A DNA stretch of 64,000 nt from Paenibacillus agaridevorans (GTDB taxonomy: Bacteria > Bacillota > Bacilli > Paenibacillales > Paenibacillaceae). A program made the translations under genes and the position numbers. This document shows positions 44,319 through 54,018 of the stretch, one piece after another (the stretch's first letter is position 1; each line of letters opens with the position of its first letter). The notes beneath the pieces are model-generated. The model searched no databases. It was not told the DNA's origin and saw nothing but the letters and a program-made list of their open reading frames with translations. The stretch spans positions 20,612 through 84,611 of the forward strand of contig NZ_BDQX01000108.1 in assembly GCF_003112455.1 (NCBI RefSeq), given 5' to 3'.

Positions 44319-44563
44319 GTTCAGCCATATTGATCTTCGTGTAAACAATTACCGAGGAAGCGGACCATAAACCGAACGGGAATTTGATAGGCTTCTGGGC
44401 GAAAGATCGGGCAGAAGTGGATCGTATCGCTAAGTTGGTTAAAGAATTTGGGGGAAACATAAGCGGCGGTCCTCAACTATTCCCGATTAGCCCGACCTAT
44501 TACGCCGTATACTTTGCAGATCCTTGCGGAAATAAATATGAAATGGTTCATCGCTTAAATTAG
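44311..44563 (+). pseudogene. Broken VOC (glyoxalase/bleomycin-resistance) gene
   Basis: ATG 44311 opens a VOC N-terminus (MNKFSHIDLRVNNYRGSG) that stops at TAA after 19 codons. From about 44376 another frame gives the VOC C-terminal half: PNGNLIGFWAKDRAEVDRIA, then YYAVYFADPCGNKYEMVHRL, with the DPxGNxxE metal-ligand motif. About 40-50 central codons are missing and the frame is shifted. In an intact state it would be the third gene of the TetR-SRPBCC-VOC unit. Confidence 0.85.
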
Positions 44564-44574
44564 ATCCAATCCAG

Positions 44575-44610
44575 GAAAGCCACTTCTACTGAAATGGCTT
44601 TTTTCTTTTT
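44575..44610 (+). terminator. Terminator after the VOC remnant
   Basis: GAAAGCCA pairs with TGGCTTTTTTC, then a long T-rich tail. It ends the TetR-SRPBCC-VOC unit. Confidence 0.75.
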
Positions 44611-44782
44611 CACTACACCGTAGAAGGCCGAATGTCCACATTTGTATATGGATTGTAAACACAAGTATATCGATGAAAAGAATGCCCCTACTTATAATAA
44701 AATTGCTGCAGCAGTTGAGCATGGAGGGTCATGCGGAAAGCTGGAGTAAAATTCGAGCTAATAAACAACGGGGGGGATCTTA

Positions 44783-47700
44783 GTGCGTTTACGGTATAGG
44801 AATATTTTTTTAGTGTTCTTTGTTATCGCTTTCATCTTAGTTGCCGTTTCATCGGAGAAGTCCGAAGCCGCAACAGGGAACTTGGCTTTAGGAAAGACGG
44901 CTTATTCGTCGTCGAACGAAGTAGACTTTTTCGGACCCGAGAAAGCGGTCGACGGCGGCAATCGGGATGCAAGCCGCTGGTCTTCGGAAAGAACGGATAA
45001 CCAGTGGTTCTACGTTGATCTGGGCGAGCCCGTAGAAATCGGAAGAGTCATTATCAACTGGCAGACGCCGGCGGAACAATATCAAGTTCTCGTGTCTGAC
45101 GACGCGGTAACCTGGAGGAACGTATTCGCGGACAACCGCGTGCTCGTCGCCCGCGGACCAGTCGAGGATACGATCGATTTCGAGCCGACGCTGGCGCGAT
45201 ACGTCAAGTTTCAAGGAGTAACGAGACGTCCAATTGAAGGTATCTTTTACGGATACTCCTTCTGGGAATTCGAGGTCTACAAAGGCAAACCGCTGTTGCC
45301 GCCTATGATGGACGCGGTCAAAAACAGCATCGTCGTCTCCGAAGGGGACACTCAGCTGAAACTGCCCGCTGTACCGGATGGTTATACGCTGTCGTTGCTG
45401 AATACAGACAGCTTGCCGGTGATCGACGCGCAGGGCAATATCCAAGCGCCGCTAGTCGATACTCAGGTTCAGCTGCTGCTGCAAATCCAGAGCGACAGCG
45501 ATCCGGCCTATCTCTTAACGGATAATGCGCTAGTCACCGTGCCCGGTCTCTACGAGCAGACGGGCGATCGGAACCCGGAGCCGCGCGTCATTCCTTCTTT
45601 GCGCGAGTGGCTGGGCGCAGCAGGCGAGTTCTGCTTGACGGACAAGTCGAAAATCGTCATTCGCGCGGAGGATGAAGCGGCTCTGCGGGGGACGGCCGAT
45701 ATTTTGCAGCAGGACTTGCTTGATTTAACGAAGCTTCCGCTGACGGTAACGGTTGGTTCACCTCAAGAGGGGGACATCTACTTGGTGCTGGATGCCGCTC
45801 AAGCACTGTTGGGGACTGAGGGATATGAACTGAATATCGGCGAATATGCTTCCATCGCCGGCTCCGATCAGAAAGGCGTCATGTTCGGCACAAGAACGAT
45901 CTTGCAGCTGCTCGGCCACGCTGCCGATCATAAGACGATGCCTACGGGGCAATCGCGTGATTATCCCAAATACCCGGATCGGGGCTTCATGCTCGATGTG
46001 GGCCGCAAGTTTTATACAATCGAGTTTTTGCAGGACTATGTGAAGCTGATGTCCTACTATAAGATGAACAGGTTTCAGATTCACTTAAACGATGATGTCG
46101 GCGATGTCGGCTACTTCCGTCTGGAGAGCGAGAAATTCCCGGGAGTGACGAGCAAGGACGGCTTCTATACGAAGCAGCAATTCAGAGACCTGCAGCTGCT
46201 TGGGATGGAATACGGCGTAAACGTCGTGCCGGAAATCGATACGCCGGGCCATTCCGGCGCGTTCATCGCTTACGACCCTAGGTTGGGCAGCAACAATCAG
46301 CTGGATATCAAACGTCCGGAGACGCTCGACTTCATTAAAGAACTTTTTGACGAGTATCTCGACGGCAGCAATCCGACCTTCGTCGGCCCGGACGTGCATG
46401 TCGGCACGGATGAATATTTCGGCGACGACAAGGAGGCGTTCCGCAGATATGCAGATATGCTTCTTAACCACATTAACAGCAAAGGCAAGCATGCCCGTCT
46501 GTGGGGCAGCTTGTCCGCATACGACGGCACGACGCCGGTCAGCAACAATGCGACGATGGACATCTGGTATGAGCCGTACGGAAGCGCGCAGCAGGCGGTA
46601 GAGCTAGGCTACGACATTATCAATACCAACACGAATTTGCTCTATATCGTTCCACAGCTGTACCGCAACTATCTAAGTTATGATTTCATCTACAACGAAT
46701 GGGAGCCTAACGATTGGCTGGAGACGAAGCTTCCTTATGCGCACCCGCAAGTAAAAGGCGGCATGTTCGCGCTCTGGAACGACGTGTCCGTAGAGAAGGG
46801 CGTCTCCATGGCGGACTCGCATCAGCGTATCTTGCCTTCCATGCAAGTGTTGGCGGAGAAGCTGTGGAGAGGCAACCGCGTCGACCGGAACTTTGCAAGC
46901 TTCCAAGCGGATGCCGCAAAGTACGTGGACCCGCCGGGTGTTCATCAGTCGCACAAGCTTCAAGTCGACAATGAGCGCAATATCGTGCTCGATTATACTT
47001 TCGACGAAGGTTTCACGGATCGTTCGGGCAACGGCTTTGACGGCAACGCGGTGAATGCAGGCACGGAGAAGGGAATCTTCGGGCAAGCAGTAAGGCTCAA
47101 AGGCGGAGCCAGCTACGTGGAAACGCCGCTGCGCACGCTTGGTTTCGGATGGACGATGTCCATGTGGCTCAAACCGGACGCTGACAACCCGCAAGGAGCT
47201 GTGCTGCTGGAATCTCCGGACGGAGGGCTGAAATACAACATTGGAGGCAGCGGCAAACTCGCTATCACAAAAGAAAATTACGTCAGCGAATTCAATTATA
47301 AGCTGCCGACCGATCGTTGGACCCATGTCATTATGATCGGCGACGACACGGGGACCTCTATCTTTATTAACGGCAGTGAGTATACGGCTACTCTCAAAGA
47401 CGGCTCCAAGCTGGAAACGTTCGTATTGCCGGTAGCCAGAATCGGCAGCGAAACGAACGCTTTTAAAGGCCTGATTGACGAACTCATCGTAAGAAACACC
47501 TACGTGGACCTGCATGGAAATTTGGCTTTGCATAAGCAAGCCGAATCCTCGCAGCCGGAATCCTCGTCCTACACGGCGGACAAAGCGGTGGACGGCAGAG
47601 GGGATACCAGATGGTCCAGCGATTGGGTGGACGATACCTGGTTCATGGTGGATCTGGGTGAAGTGAAGAATATTGATGCGGTATCAATTTTGTGGCAAAC

Positions 47701-49093
47701 GGCTTACGGTTCGAAGTACCGCATTCTCGTGTCCGAGGACAAGGAGAACTGGACGAACGTCGTGAAAGACAACAACGGCGAGATTAACGGCAAGCCGGGA
47801 CGCGTCGTGACGACCTTCCAGAGCACGCCAGCCAGATATGTGAAGTTCGAGGGCGTATCCAGAGCTACCATGTTCGGCTATTCCTTTGAGGAATTCGAAG
47901 TGTACGGCGAGGAATATAAGCTTGGCAATCTAAGGCCGATTATCGACCTGTTGGCGGCTATCGAGAACGACAAGCTCGTGGAGGACCATTACTCTCCTGA
48001 GGGCTGGGCACAGCTTCAACAGGCAATGGTGCAAGCGACTGCGGCGATTCAAACCGCCCAGCTGACTCGTCCCGAGGCCGAGCAGGCGTATGCCGGGCTG
48101 AGCGTTGCGCGCGATCGTCTAACGATCGAAGACGTAATGGGACTGATCGAGCTTAACGTGAATGAAAGCATTGCCGCGAATGTCTATCTTCCGCAGAAAG
48201 GACAGCTCGGCACGCGTATCGTCTGGAGCAGCTCGAAGCCCGACTATCTGAATGCCAACGGACAGTTGTTGCAGCGTCCGTCAAGCAGCGACATGGAGGT
48301 CGTGCTGACCGCGACGATCAGCAAAGGAGCAGCATCCGCGGAGAAAAGTTTCAAGATCAAAATCAAAGCGCTGCCTGGCTCCGGTGGAGGAGGATGGGTT
48401 CCGACTCCAGTAACTCCGGATCCGGAAGAAGGCCAAAACGGCGGTTCGAATCCGGGCGGCGGAGATCCAGGCAATGGCAATGGTAATGAAAACGGCAACG
48501 GCAATGGCGGAGAGTCCGGCGGTTCGACAACGATCCGGCTGAACGATATTGCGAGCCATTGGGCAGAAGCATCGATCAAACGGGCCGTCGAGCTTGGATT
48601 CGTGGCGGGCTATACGGACGAAACGTTCAAGCCGAATAAGACGGTCAGCAGGGACGAATTCGTCGTCATGCTGGTCAAAGCGTTGAAGCTGCAAGATGCG
48701 AACCGTTCGCTGGACTTCGCGGACGCAGGCTCGATTCAAGCCTGGGCTAATCCTTATATTGCGCAAGCCTTGGAATCCGGTCTGGTCAGCGGCTATGCGG
48801 ATGGGACATTCCGACCGAAGGCTTCGATCAGCCGAGCAGAGCTGGCAGCGATGATCGTTCGCGGGTTGGGCCTGAAGATTGCGGAAGGGCATGAGCTCTC
48901 TTACGCAGACGCGGATCAAATCCCGGCTTGGGCGAAGCCGTACGTGGCAGCAGCCCGGGAGGCGGGAGTCATGAACGGTCGCGGGGACAACCGGTTTGCC
49001 CCTGCAGCCTCGGCGACGCGTGCTGAAGCTGTGGTCGTCATTCTGAACATGCTCGATGCGCTTGCAGAATTGCAAGCGCAGGAGCAGAACTAA
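44783..49093 (+). CDS. SLH-anchored GH20 beta-N-acetylhexosaminidase (lacto-N-biosidase-like)
   Basis: 1436 residues; GTG start behind GGGGGGG. Signal peptide about 1-30 (ends SEAA). F5/8C (CBM32-like) domain about 30-165; GH20b-like domain about 260-390; GH20 barrel about 395-720 with catalytic Asp543-Glu544 (VGTDEYF) and NDDVGDVGYFR; LamG about 745-905; second F5/8C about 915-1055; FIVAR-like three-helix segment about 1060-1125; Ig-like segment; Gly/Asn/Pro linker; three SLH motifs from about 1252. Removes terminal HexNAc (or lacto-N-biose) from host or mucin-like glycans at the cell surface. A 29-bp gap to the next gene makes an operon. Confidence 0.92.
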   Translation: MRLRYRNIFLVFFVIAFILVAVSSEKSEAATGNLALGKTAYSSSNEVDFFGPEKAVDGGNRDASRWSSERTDNQWFYVDLGEPVEIGRVIINWQTPAEQYQVLVSDDAVTWRNVFADNRVLVARGPVEDTIDFEPTLARYVKFQGVTRRPIEGIFYGYSFWEFEVYKGKPLLPPMMDAVKNSIVVSEGDTQLKLPAVPDGYTLSLLNTDSLPVIDAQGNIQAPLVDTQVQLLLQIQSDSDPAYLLTDNALVTVPGLYEQTGDRNPEPRVIPSLREWLGAAGEFCLTDKSKIVIRAEDEAALRGTADILQQDLLDLTKLPLTVTVGSPQEGDIYLVLDAAQALLGTEGYELNIGEYASIAGSDQKGVMFGTRTILQLLGHAADHKTMPTGQSRDYPKYPDRGFMLDVGRKFYTIEFLQDYVKLMSYYKMNRFQIHLNDDVGDVGYFRLESEKFPGVTSKDGFYTKQQFRDLQLLGMEYGVNVVPEIDTPGHSGAFIAYDPRLGSNNQLDIKRPETLDFIKELFDEYLDGSNPTFVGPDVHVGTDEYFGDDKEAFRRYADMLLNHINSKGKHARLWGSLSAYDGTTPVSNNATMDIWYEPYGSAQQAVELGYDIINTNTNLLYIVPQLYRNYLSYDFIYNEWEPNDWLETKLPYAHPQVKGGMFALWNDVSVEKGVSMADSHQRILPSMQVLAEKLWRGNRVDRNFASFQADAAKYVDPPGVHQSHKLQVDNERNIVLDYTFDEGFTDRSGNGFDGNAVNAGTEKGIFGQAVRLKGGASYVETPLRTLGFGWTMSMWLKPDADNPQGAVLLESPDGGLKYNIGGSGKLAITKENYVSEFNYKLPTDRWTHVIMIGDDTGTSIFINGSEYTATLKDGSKLETFVLPVARIGSETNAFKGLIDELIVRNTYVDLHGNLALHKQAESSQPESSSYTADKAVDGRGDTRWSSDWVDDTWFMVDLGEVKNIDAVSILWQTAYGSKYRILVSEDKENWTNVVKDNNGEINGKPGRVVTTFQSTPARYVKFEGVSRATMFGYSFEEFEVYGEEYKLGNLRPIIDLLAAIENDKLVEDHYSPEGWAQLQQAMVQATAAIQTAQLTRPEAEQAYAGLSVARDRLTIEDVMGLIELNVNESIAANVYLPQKGQLGTRIVWSSSKPDYLNANGQLLQRPSSSDMEVVLTATISKGAASAEKSFKIKIKALPGSGGGGWVPTPVTPDPEEGQNGGSNPGGGDPGNGNGNENGNGNGGESGGSTTIRLNDIASHWAEASIKRAVELGFVAGYTDETFKPNKTVSRDEFVVMLVKALKLQDANRSLDFADAGSIQAWANPYIAQALESGLVSGYADGTFRPKASISRAELAAMIVRGLGLKIAEGHELSYADADQIPAWAKPYVAAAREAGVMNGRGDNRFAPAASATRAEAVVVILNMLDALAELQAQEQN

Positions 49094-49122
49094 TTATGCA
49101 TAGAAAGAGAGCGTGAGCTTAG

Positions 49123-52100
49123 GTGAAAACTAGACGAAGTTTGACTGCTTTGCTGCTTGTCCCGGTCATGTTGTTCTCGTTGATATCCTCCGTGTATGCG
49201 GAGGAGGCGGGCGGAGAAAACGCCGACTTCTACAATGTGGCCCAAGGGAAAACGTACACTTGGTCGGAACAGCCGGAGGACGCTTTCCCGGATGACGGAA
49301 CGAAGCTGACGGACGGCAATGCCGTCGATACATCGCGTGACAGCGGCAACTGGGTGGGCCATCGCAACAAGAAATCCCGTTCGGTTGTGTTTGATCTAGG
49401 CGAGCAAAAGACGATCAAGGACGTGAGCGCGCGTTTCCTGCACGACTGGCCGAACAACGAAACGCTCGTACCGCTCACCGTTTCATTCTACGCGTCTGAC
49501 GATGGGGTGAACTGGGGCGTATTGTCCCATAATGCGACTAAATTGTTATGGGGCGATCAGACCAACACCGAGACGTATAAATGGGACGGCAGCCCGGAGA
49601 CCGGAGTCGTCAAGCGTGGCGATTATACCGAAGGACTCGTATACGCTCGGTATGTGAAAGTGGTGTTCTCGATGCATCCGAGGGCATGGAGCATGATCGA
49701 CGAGGTGACGATTACCGGCGCGGACGGCTTGCTCGACGGAGCGGAGCCGGTGCAGCCCGAGCCTTACGGTCTCCAGCAGTCTGGGGAAGCTACTGGCGGG
49801 ATTCAGAATCTGGGCTTGCTGTATAACGGGCATTACCCGGACGGCACAGGAACTTGGACAAAGGAACGGGTTATTCCAAATATCAGCTATGTGGATAAGC
49901 AAGGGGAGCCTGTCGATTGGCTGTTCGACGGCGTGCTGTATCTGGGGTTGACGTCGGAGAACGGCAGGGGCTTCGGAGCGACGGATGCGGCCGGCAAAGC
50001 TAGAAAAGTGGAATGGGAATGGTATTTGAATAAAACGTTTAACGCAGGCGGCGATATGAGCGCGTTGAACGAGGCGACGGCCGAGGTAGGCGCGAAGCTC
50101 GGCGAGCCCGACCGTAAGACGAAGGTTGTTATGATGATTCCCGATCCGGGCGAATATCAGTCCGATTTCGGCAGCATTAACGGTGAAAATCTGGACTTCA
50201 GCCTAAGCGCGGTCGGTAATGCCAAATCGCTGGACAACCGGACCAAAGCGATTCAGTGGTGGACCGATGAAGTGCAAGCAAGATGGGCGGCTGCGGGCTA
50301 CTCGAATCTGGAGCTCGTCGGCATGTATTGGCTGGAGGAACAAATCAGCACGCATTCGACTGGCCCGGAGATGGTCAAGAGAGCGAGCGACATCGTTCAT
50401 AACGCTGATCTGAAGATGTTCTGGATTCCTCATTTTATGGCCTATAAGGCATTCATGTGGAAGGATGTCGGCATTGATGCCATTTCTCTGCAGCCGAACT
50501 ATTTCTTCGAGAAACTGGATCCTTCGCGCCTGGAGGATACAGCGGATATGGCGAAACGGTACGGCATGTCGCTGGAGCTGGAGTTCGACGATCGGATGAT
50601 CAACGACGCCGTCTTCCGCGAGCGGTTCATCGATTACTTGAACAGCGGCGTGGATACAGGGCTGATGCAGCAAGGGTATAAAGCTTACTATCAAGGCAAC
50701 AACGCCGTTTACACCGCGGCGAAAAGCGCGGACCCTGCTACTCGCGTCCTCTACGATTGGCTGTATCAATTCGTAAATGGCACTTACCAGAAGCAAGACG
50801 CCGCTCCGCCAGATGTTGTAGCGCTCATGAACGGGGAGCCGATCACGGAGCATACGATTGTGCCTGATACGACACAAGCCGCTTTCACCTGGACGATTCC
50901 GGGAGATGACGGCAGCGGGATCGTTAAAGTTACGGCCAAGTATGACGGCAAACCTTATACGCAAGGAACTGTTGTAGATCTGACGGGCAAGCCGGGCAAG
51001 CATGTGCTGGAGCTGACGGTGGCAGCCGCCAAATCCAAGAAGGTTAAATTCGTAATCGAAGCACGTTTGGGTGCTGAAGGCCTGTTGGCTCTTGTTGAAA
51101 AGTACGCGGACAACAAGCAGCTTAGCAATGCCAATACGGTACGTGTGATGCGCAACGCCTTGATCATGATGAAGCGTACGCAAGAGAGCGACCCTGAGCA
51201 AGCCAAGAACTATTTGCTGGCATTCAATGCAAAGCTGGAAGAGGCTAAAGGTCTTGAGTTTGTAACGGAAGGCGCTTATACGGCGCTGAAGGAAGGCGTG
51301 TATTACGAGATTGGCAGCATTGCACAAGACAAAGAGGCTGAAGCATCATCGACGGAAGCCGCAGGTCTGGAGCCTTCTAAGGCGCTGGATGGCGCACCGG
51401 GCACGCGCTGGGCGAGCGAAGTGCGCGACACGTCTTGGCTCCAGGTCGATCTGGACAGCCGGCAAACCTTCGATACGATCCGCATCGATTGGGAATATGC
51501 GCGCGCGGACCAATACCGTCTGAGCGTATCGGATGATAATCAGACGTGGGAGCCCTTGAAAGTCGGCAACAATGGCGTGGTTAAAGCTGCCGACGGCAAG
51601 AACACGCTGGTATTCCCTGCAACGACGGCAAGATATATCAAGTTTGAGGGACTGACTCGGGCAACGTTCTATGGTTATTCCTTCTATGAATTCGGCGTGT
51701 ACGATCTTGCCCAGCAGCAAGAGCTGAAGACATTGGACGGCATACAAGCAGCGGTGGACGCCTCCACGAAGCAAGTCACAATCGACGGGTTGGTCATGAA
51801 CGGCAAGAAAGAACATTTGTATGTCAAAGTGCTTGACCCAAAAGCCAACATTCAATATACCGGTCAGACGGGTACCGAAGATGACGGAAGCTTCCGCATC
51901 GCCTTTACGTTGAACGGAGAAGAGCAAGGACTGTATACGGTCGAGCTGGAAACGGATGACATGACGACTCCTGAGCAGGCAACCTTCGAATATCGCAAGC
52001 CGCCTTCCACTGGCGGTGGCAATGGGGGCGGCTTTGGAGGCGGACCGGCGCAAGATCCGTATACGTTGCAAGCGGACGGTTCAGTCAAAGCCGTGCTTGT

Positions 52101-53256
52101 CCCGACATTGAAAGGCAATCAGGCTGCGGCTTCGGTCGGAGCAGCGGATTTGAATGCCGCGATTCGCAAGGCAACAGCCGACAGCAACGGCAACAAGCAC
52201 ATTCGTCTTGAATTGAAGCAGTCGAACGCGGCCGGCAGCTATGCTTTGGAGCTTCCGGCAGCTAATCTGACGAACCAGTCTAAACTGATTCTGCATATCT
52301 CCACGCCGTATGCCCAGCTTGCTTTGACTGGCGACATGCTGGCTGGAGTCAAGGAGAATGCCGGAAAGCTGCTCGTTATCGTAAGCGACCATGCAGGCGA
52401 GTATCGCGGCAACGAAGCGGCTGGCTGGATCGGCAACAGGCCAATCGTGGAAATTGTATTGCAACTGGACGGTGAAGCTCTGTCTTGGAACAATGCGAAG
52501 GCACCGATTTCCATTGCGATTCCATATTCGCTTCAAGCGGGAGAGCAAGCAGCTGATCTGCAAGCTTTTGAGCTGACGGGCAACAGCGCGGCGGCAATGG
52601 ATGGCGCGTCTTATGACAAAGGCAAGGGCGTACTGCGATTCTCCATCGACCAAGTCGGCGTCTATGCTGTCGGCGGCAAGAAGCCGGCTGCGTTTACTGA
52701 CCTTGGCAAGCATGAATGGGCGCACGAGGCGATCGAGAAGCTGGCCGAAAGAGGCATCGTCAAAGGCACCTCGATCGAAAATGGCACTTTCAGCCCCGCA
52801 AATCAAGTAACGCGAGCTGATTTTATCCTGATGCTGGTGAACATGCTTGACCTGCGCGCCGAGATTACCTCGACGTTCGCCGATGTGAAGCCGAATGATT
52901 ATTACTACGATGCGGTGTCCATCGCCAAGCAATTGGGAATCGTTTCGGGAGTGAACGAAGTTAATTTTGCTCCTCGCGACTCAATCAGCCGCCAGGACGC
53001 TATGGTTATGCTGACCCGAGCGCTGCAAACGACGGGGGCAATCAAGCCGTCCGCATCCGGCTCAACACTTGAGGGCTTCCGTGATGCGAGCCAGATTGCG
53101 CCATATGCTGCGGACAGCGTGGCAACGATGTTCGAGCATGGGCTGGTTACGGGCTCGGGCGGCTATATGAAGCCGAAGAGTACGACCAGCAGAGCGGAAG
53201 CGGCGACGTTCTTGTATCGCGTTCTTCAATTCATCGAAGGGCAGCAGCAGGAATAG
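49123..53256 (+). CDS. SLH-anchored DUF4855 protein with F5/8C domains
   Basis: 1377 residues; GTG start. Signal peptide about 1-25. Discoidin-like domain about 35-200; DUF4855 domain about 225-550 (IQNLGLLYNGHY; MYWLEEQI; ISLQPNYFF; LELEFDDRMI), a barrel family of unknown activity related in shape to glycosidases; Ig-like and FIVAR-like segments about 560-715; F5/8C about 720-860 (GTRWASEVRDTSW; YGYSFYEFGVY); Ig-like; Gly-rich linker near 970; beta domain; three SLH motifs from about 1188. Likely acts on the same glycan as the GH20 enzyme. Confidence 0.9.
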   Translation: MKTRRSLTALLLVPVMLFSLISSVYAEEAGGENADFYNVAQGKTYTWSEQPEDAFPDDGTKLTDGNAVDTSRDSGNWVGHRNKKSRSVVFDLGEQKTIKDVSARFLHDWPNNETLVPLTVSFYASDDGVNWGVLSHNATKLLWGDQTNTETYKWDGSPETGVVKRGDYTEGLVYARYVKVVFSMHPRAWSMIDEVTITGADGLLDGAEPVQPEPYGLQQSGEATGGIQNLGLLYNGHYPDGTGTWTKERVIPNISYVDKQGEPVDWLFDGVLYLGLTSENGRGFGATDAAGKARKVEWEWYLNKTFNAGGDMSALNEATAEVGAKLGEPDRKTKVVMMIPDPGEYQSDFGSINGENLDFSLSAVGNAKSLDNRTKAIQWWTDEVQARWAAAGYSNLELVGMYWLEEQISTHSTGPEMVKRASDIVHNADLKMFWIPHFMAYKAFMWKDVGIDAISLQPNYFFEKLDPSRLEDTADMAKRYGMSLELEFDDRMINDAVFRERFIDYLNSGVDTGLMQQGYKAYYQGNNAVYTAAKSADPATRVLYDWLYQFVNGTYQKQDAAPPDVVALMNGEPITEHTIVPDTTQAAFTWTIPGDDGSGIVKVTAKYDGKPYTQGTVVDLTGKPGKHVLELTVAAAKSKKVKFVIEARLGAEGLLALVEKYADNKQLSNANTVRVMRNALIMMKRTQESDPEQAKNYLLAFNAKLEEAKGLEFVTEGAYTALKEGVYYEIGSIAQDKEAEASSTEAAGLEPSKALDGAPGTRWASEVRDTSWLQVDLDSRQTFDTIRIDWEYARADQYRLSVSDDNQTWEPLKVGNNGVVKAADGKNTLVFPATTARYIKFEGLTRATFYGYSFYEFGVYDLAQQQELKTLDGIQAAVDASTKQVTIDGLVMNGKKEHLYVKVLDPKANIQYTGQTGTEDDGSFRIAFTLNGEEQGLYTVELETDDMTTPEQATFEYRKPPSTGGGNGGGFGGGPAQDPYTLQADGSVKAVLVPTLKGNQAAASVGAADLNAAIRKATADSNGNKHIRLELKQSNAAGSYALELPAANLTNQSKLILHISTPYAQLALTGDMLAGVKENAGKLLVIVSDHAGEYRGNEAAGWIGNRPIVEIVLQLDGEALSWNNAKAPISIAIPYSLQAGEQAADLQAFELTGNSAAAMDGASYDKGKGVLRFSIDQVGVYAVGGKKPAAFTDLGKHEWAHEAIEKLAERGIVKGTSIENGTFSPANQVTRADFILMLVNMLDLRAEITSTFADVKPNDYYYDAVSIAKQLGIVSGVNEVNFAPRDSISRQDAMVMLTRALQTTGAIKPSASGSTLEGFRDASQIAPYAADSVATMFEHGLVTGSGGYMKPKSTTSRAEAATFLYRVLQFIEGQQQE

Positions 53257-53275
53257 ACGCGGGAACAATTGATTT

Positions 53276-53321
53276 AAGCACATTCCGATTAGCGCGTCAA
53301 CGCGCCCGGGATGTGCTTTTT
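53276..53321 (+). terminator. Terminator of the GH20-DUF4855 operon
   Basis: AAGCACAT-CC pairs with GGGATGTGCTT, then TTTTC; 20 bp after the stop. Confidence 0.75.
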
Positions 53322-53339
53322 CGACGATACAGAATAAAA

Positions 53340-53482
53340 CTTCCTGAATGGATGGATGAAGCCGGTAAGGCGTCCCGCGCTTCCGCGATGAACTGCGGGC
53401 GCGTGATGGCGCCTCCGACTTCTACGTATGACGCCCCGACGCCGCTTCCTCGGGCTCGTTACATCTAGGCTCCATACAAAAG
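53340..53482 (+). repeat. tRNA-tail-associated sequence, copy E (3' part)
   Basis: The last 26 bases (53457-53482) match copy C (41265-41290) with one mismatch: CGTTAC, then TCTAGGCTCCATACAAAAG. The body before that is diverged (GGATGGATGAAG, CGCCCCGACGCCG). The terminator that should follow the tail is interrupted by the MITE-like element. Confidence 0.6.
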
Positions 53483-53484
53483 TA

Positions 53485-53931
53485 GGGGCTGTCCAATAAG
53501 TCTCAAAAAAAAGTTGGGTGAAAAACTTCCGTCCAACTTTTTTGTACCTGCTTTTTCAGGAAAGTAGCAAGGTGGCTGCCTGCCACTTAACATTCAACCA
53601 AAACGGGACGTCCAGCACCCCATTTTTCAAGATGTCGGCCTATTTGGCGGATTGTGTATGAATTTTCATACACGTTTGGCCAGATGCAGGCCTATTTGGT
53701 GGATTGTGTATGAATTTTCATACACGTTTGGCCAGATACAGGCCTATTTGGCGGATTGTGTATGAATTTTCATACACGTTTGGCCAGATGCAGGCTTATT
53801 TGGTGGATTGTGTATGAATTTTCATACACACTTACCCCGGTGAAGCTACTTTTGTTGAATTTTGTATACAAGCCTACCCATATAATCGAGCCATAAGGTC
53901 AACGGGGCTACTTCACTTCTCGGACAGCCCC
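53485..53931. mobile_element. MITE-like element, 447 bp, no coding capacity
   Basis: Ends in inverted repeats: left GGGGCTGTCCAATAAGT, right (reversed) GGGGCTGTCCGAGAAGT, 15 of 17 matching. No transposase frame lies inside. The termini look like those of IS1182-type elements from memory. It contains a hairpin (AAAAAAGTTGG/CCAACTTTTTT, 53507-53547) and four tandem repeats. It occupies most of the 760-bp gene-free gap 53257-54018. Confidence 0.6.
53637..53844. repeat. Four 52-bp tandem repeats with an internal 20-bp palindrome
   Basis: Units start at 53637, 53689, 53741 and 53793. Each carries GTGTATGAA-TT-TTCATACAC (9-bp arms) and begins GGCCTATTTGG(C/T)GGATT. Units 1-3 differ at only a few bases; the fourth loses identity after the palindrome. 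Not CRISPR: there are no variable spacers. Confidence 0.9.
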
Positions 53932-54018
53932 TTTTTTTGTGAAAATTGACTGGTGATCATAATCGATCAGAATTATGTAGTGGAGTTCATAGTCTGATTA
54001 ATGATATGGGCGATAGAC

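Noticed and set aside
46673-47539. 288-codon open frame antisense to the GH20 gene; a similar one at 50203-51327 in the DUF4855 gene.
   Set aside because: Both are mirror frames of long real genes with clear domains and show no start signals.
53637-53844. Regular repeats as a possible CRISPR array.
   Set aside because: The period is 52 bp with no variable spacers and the whole unit is repeated; no cas genes in the window.
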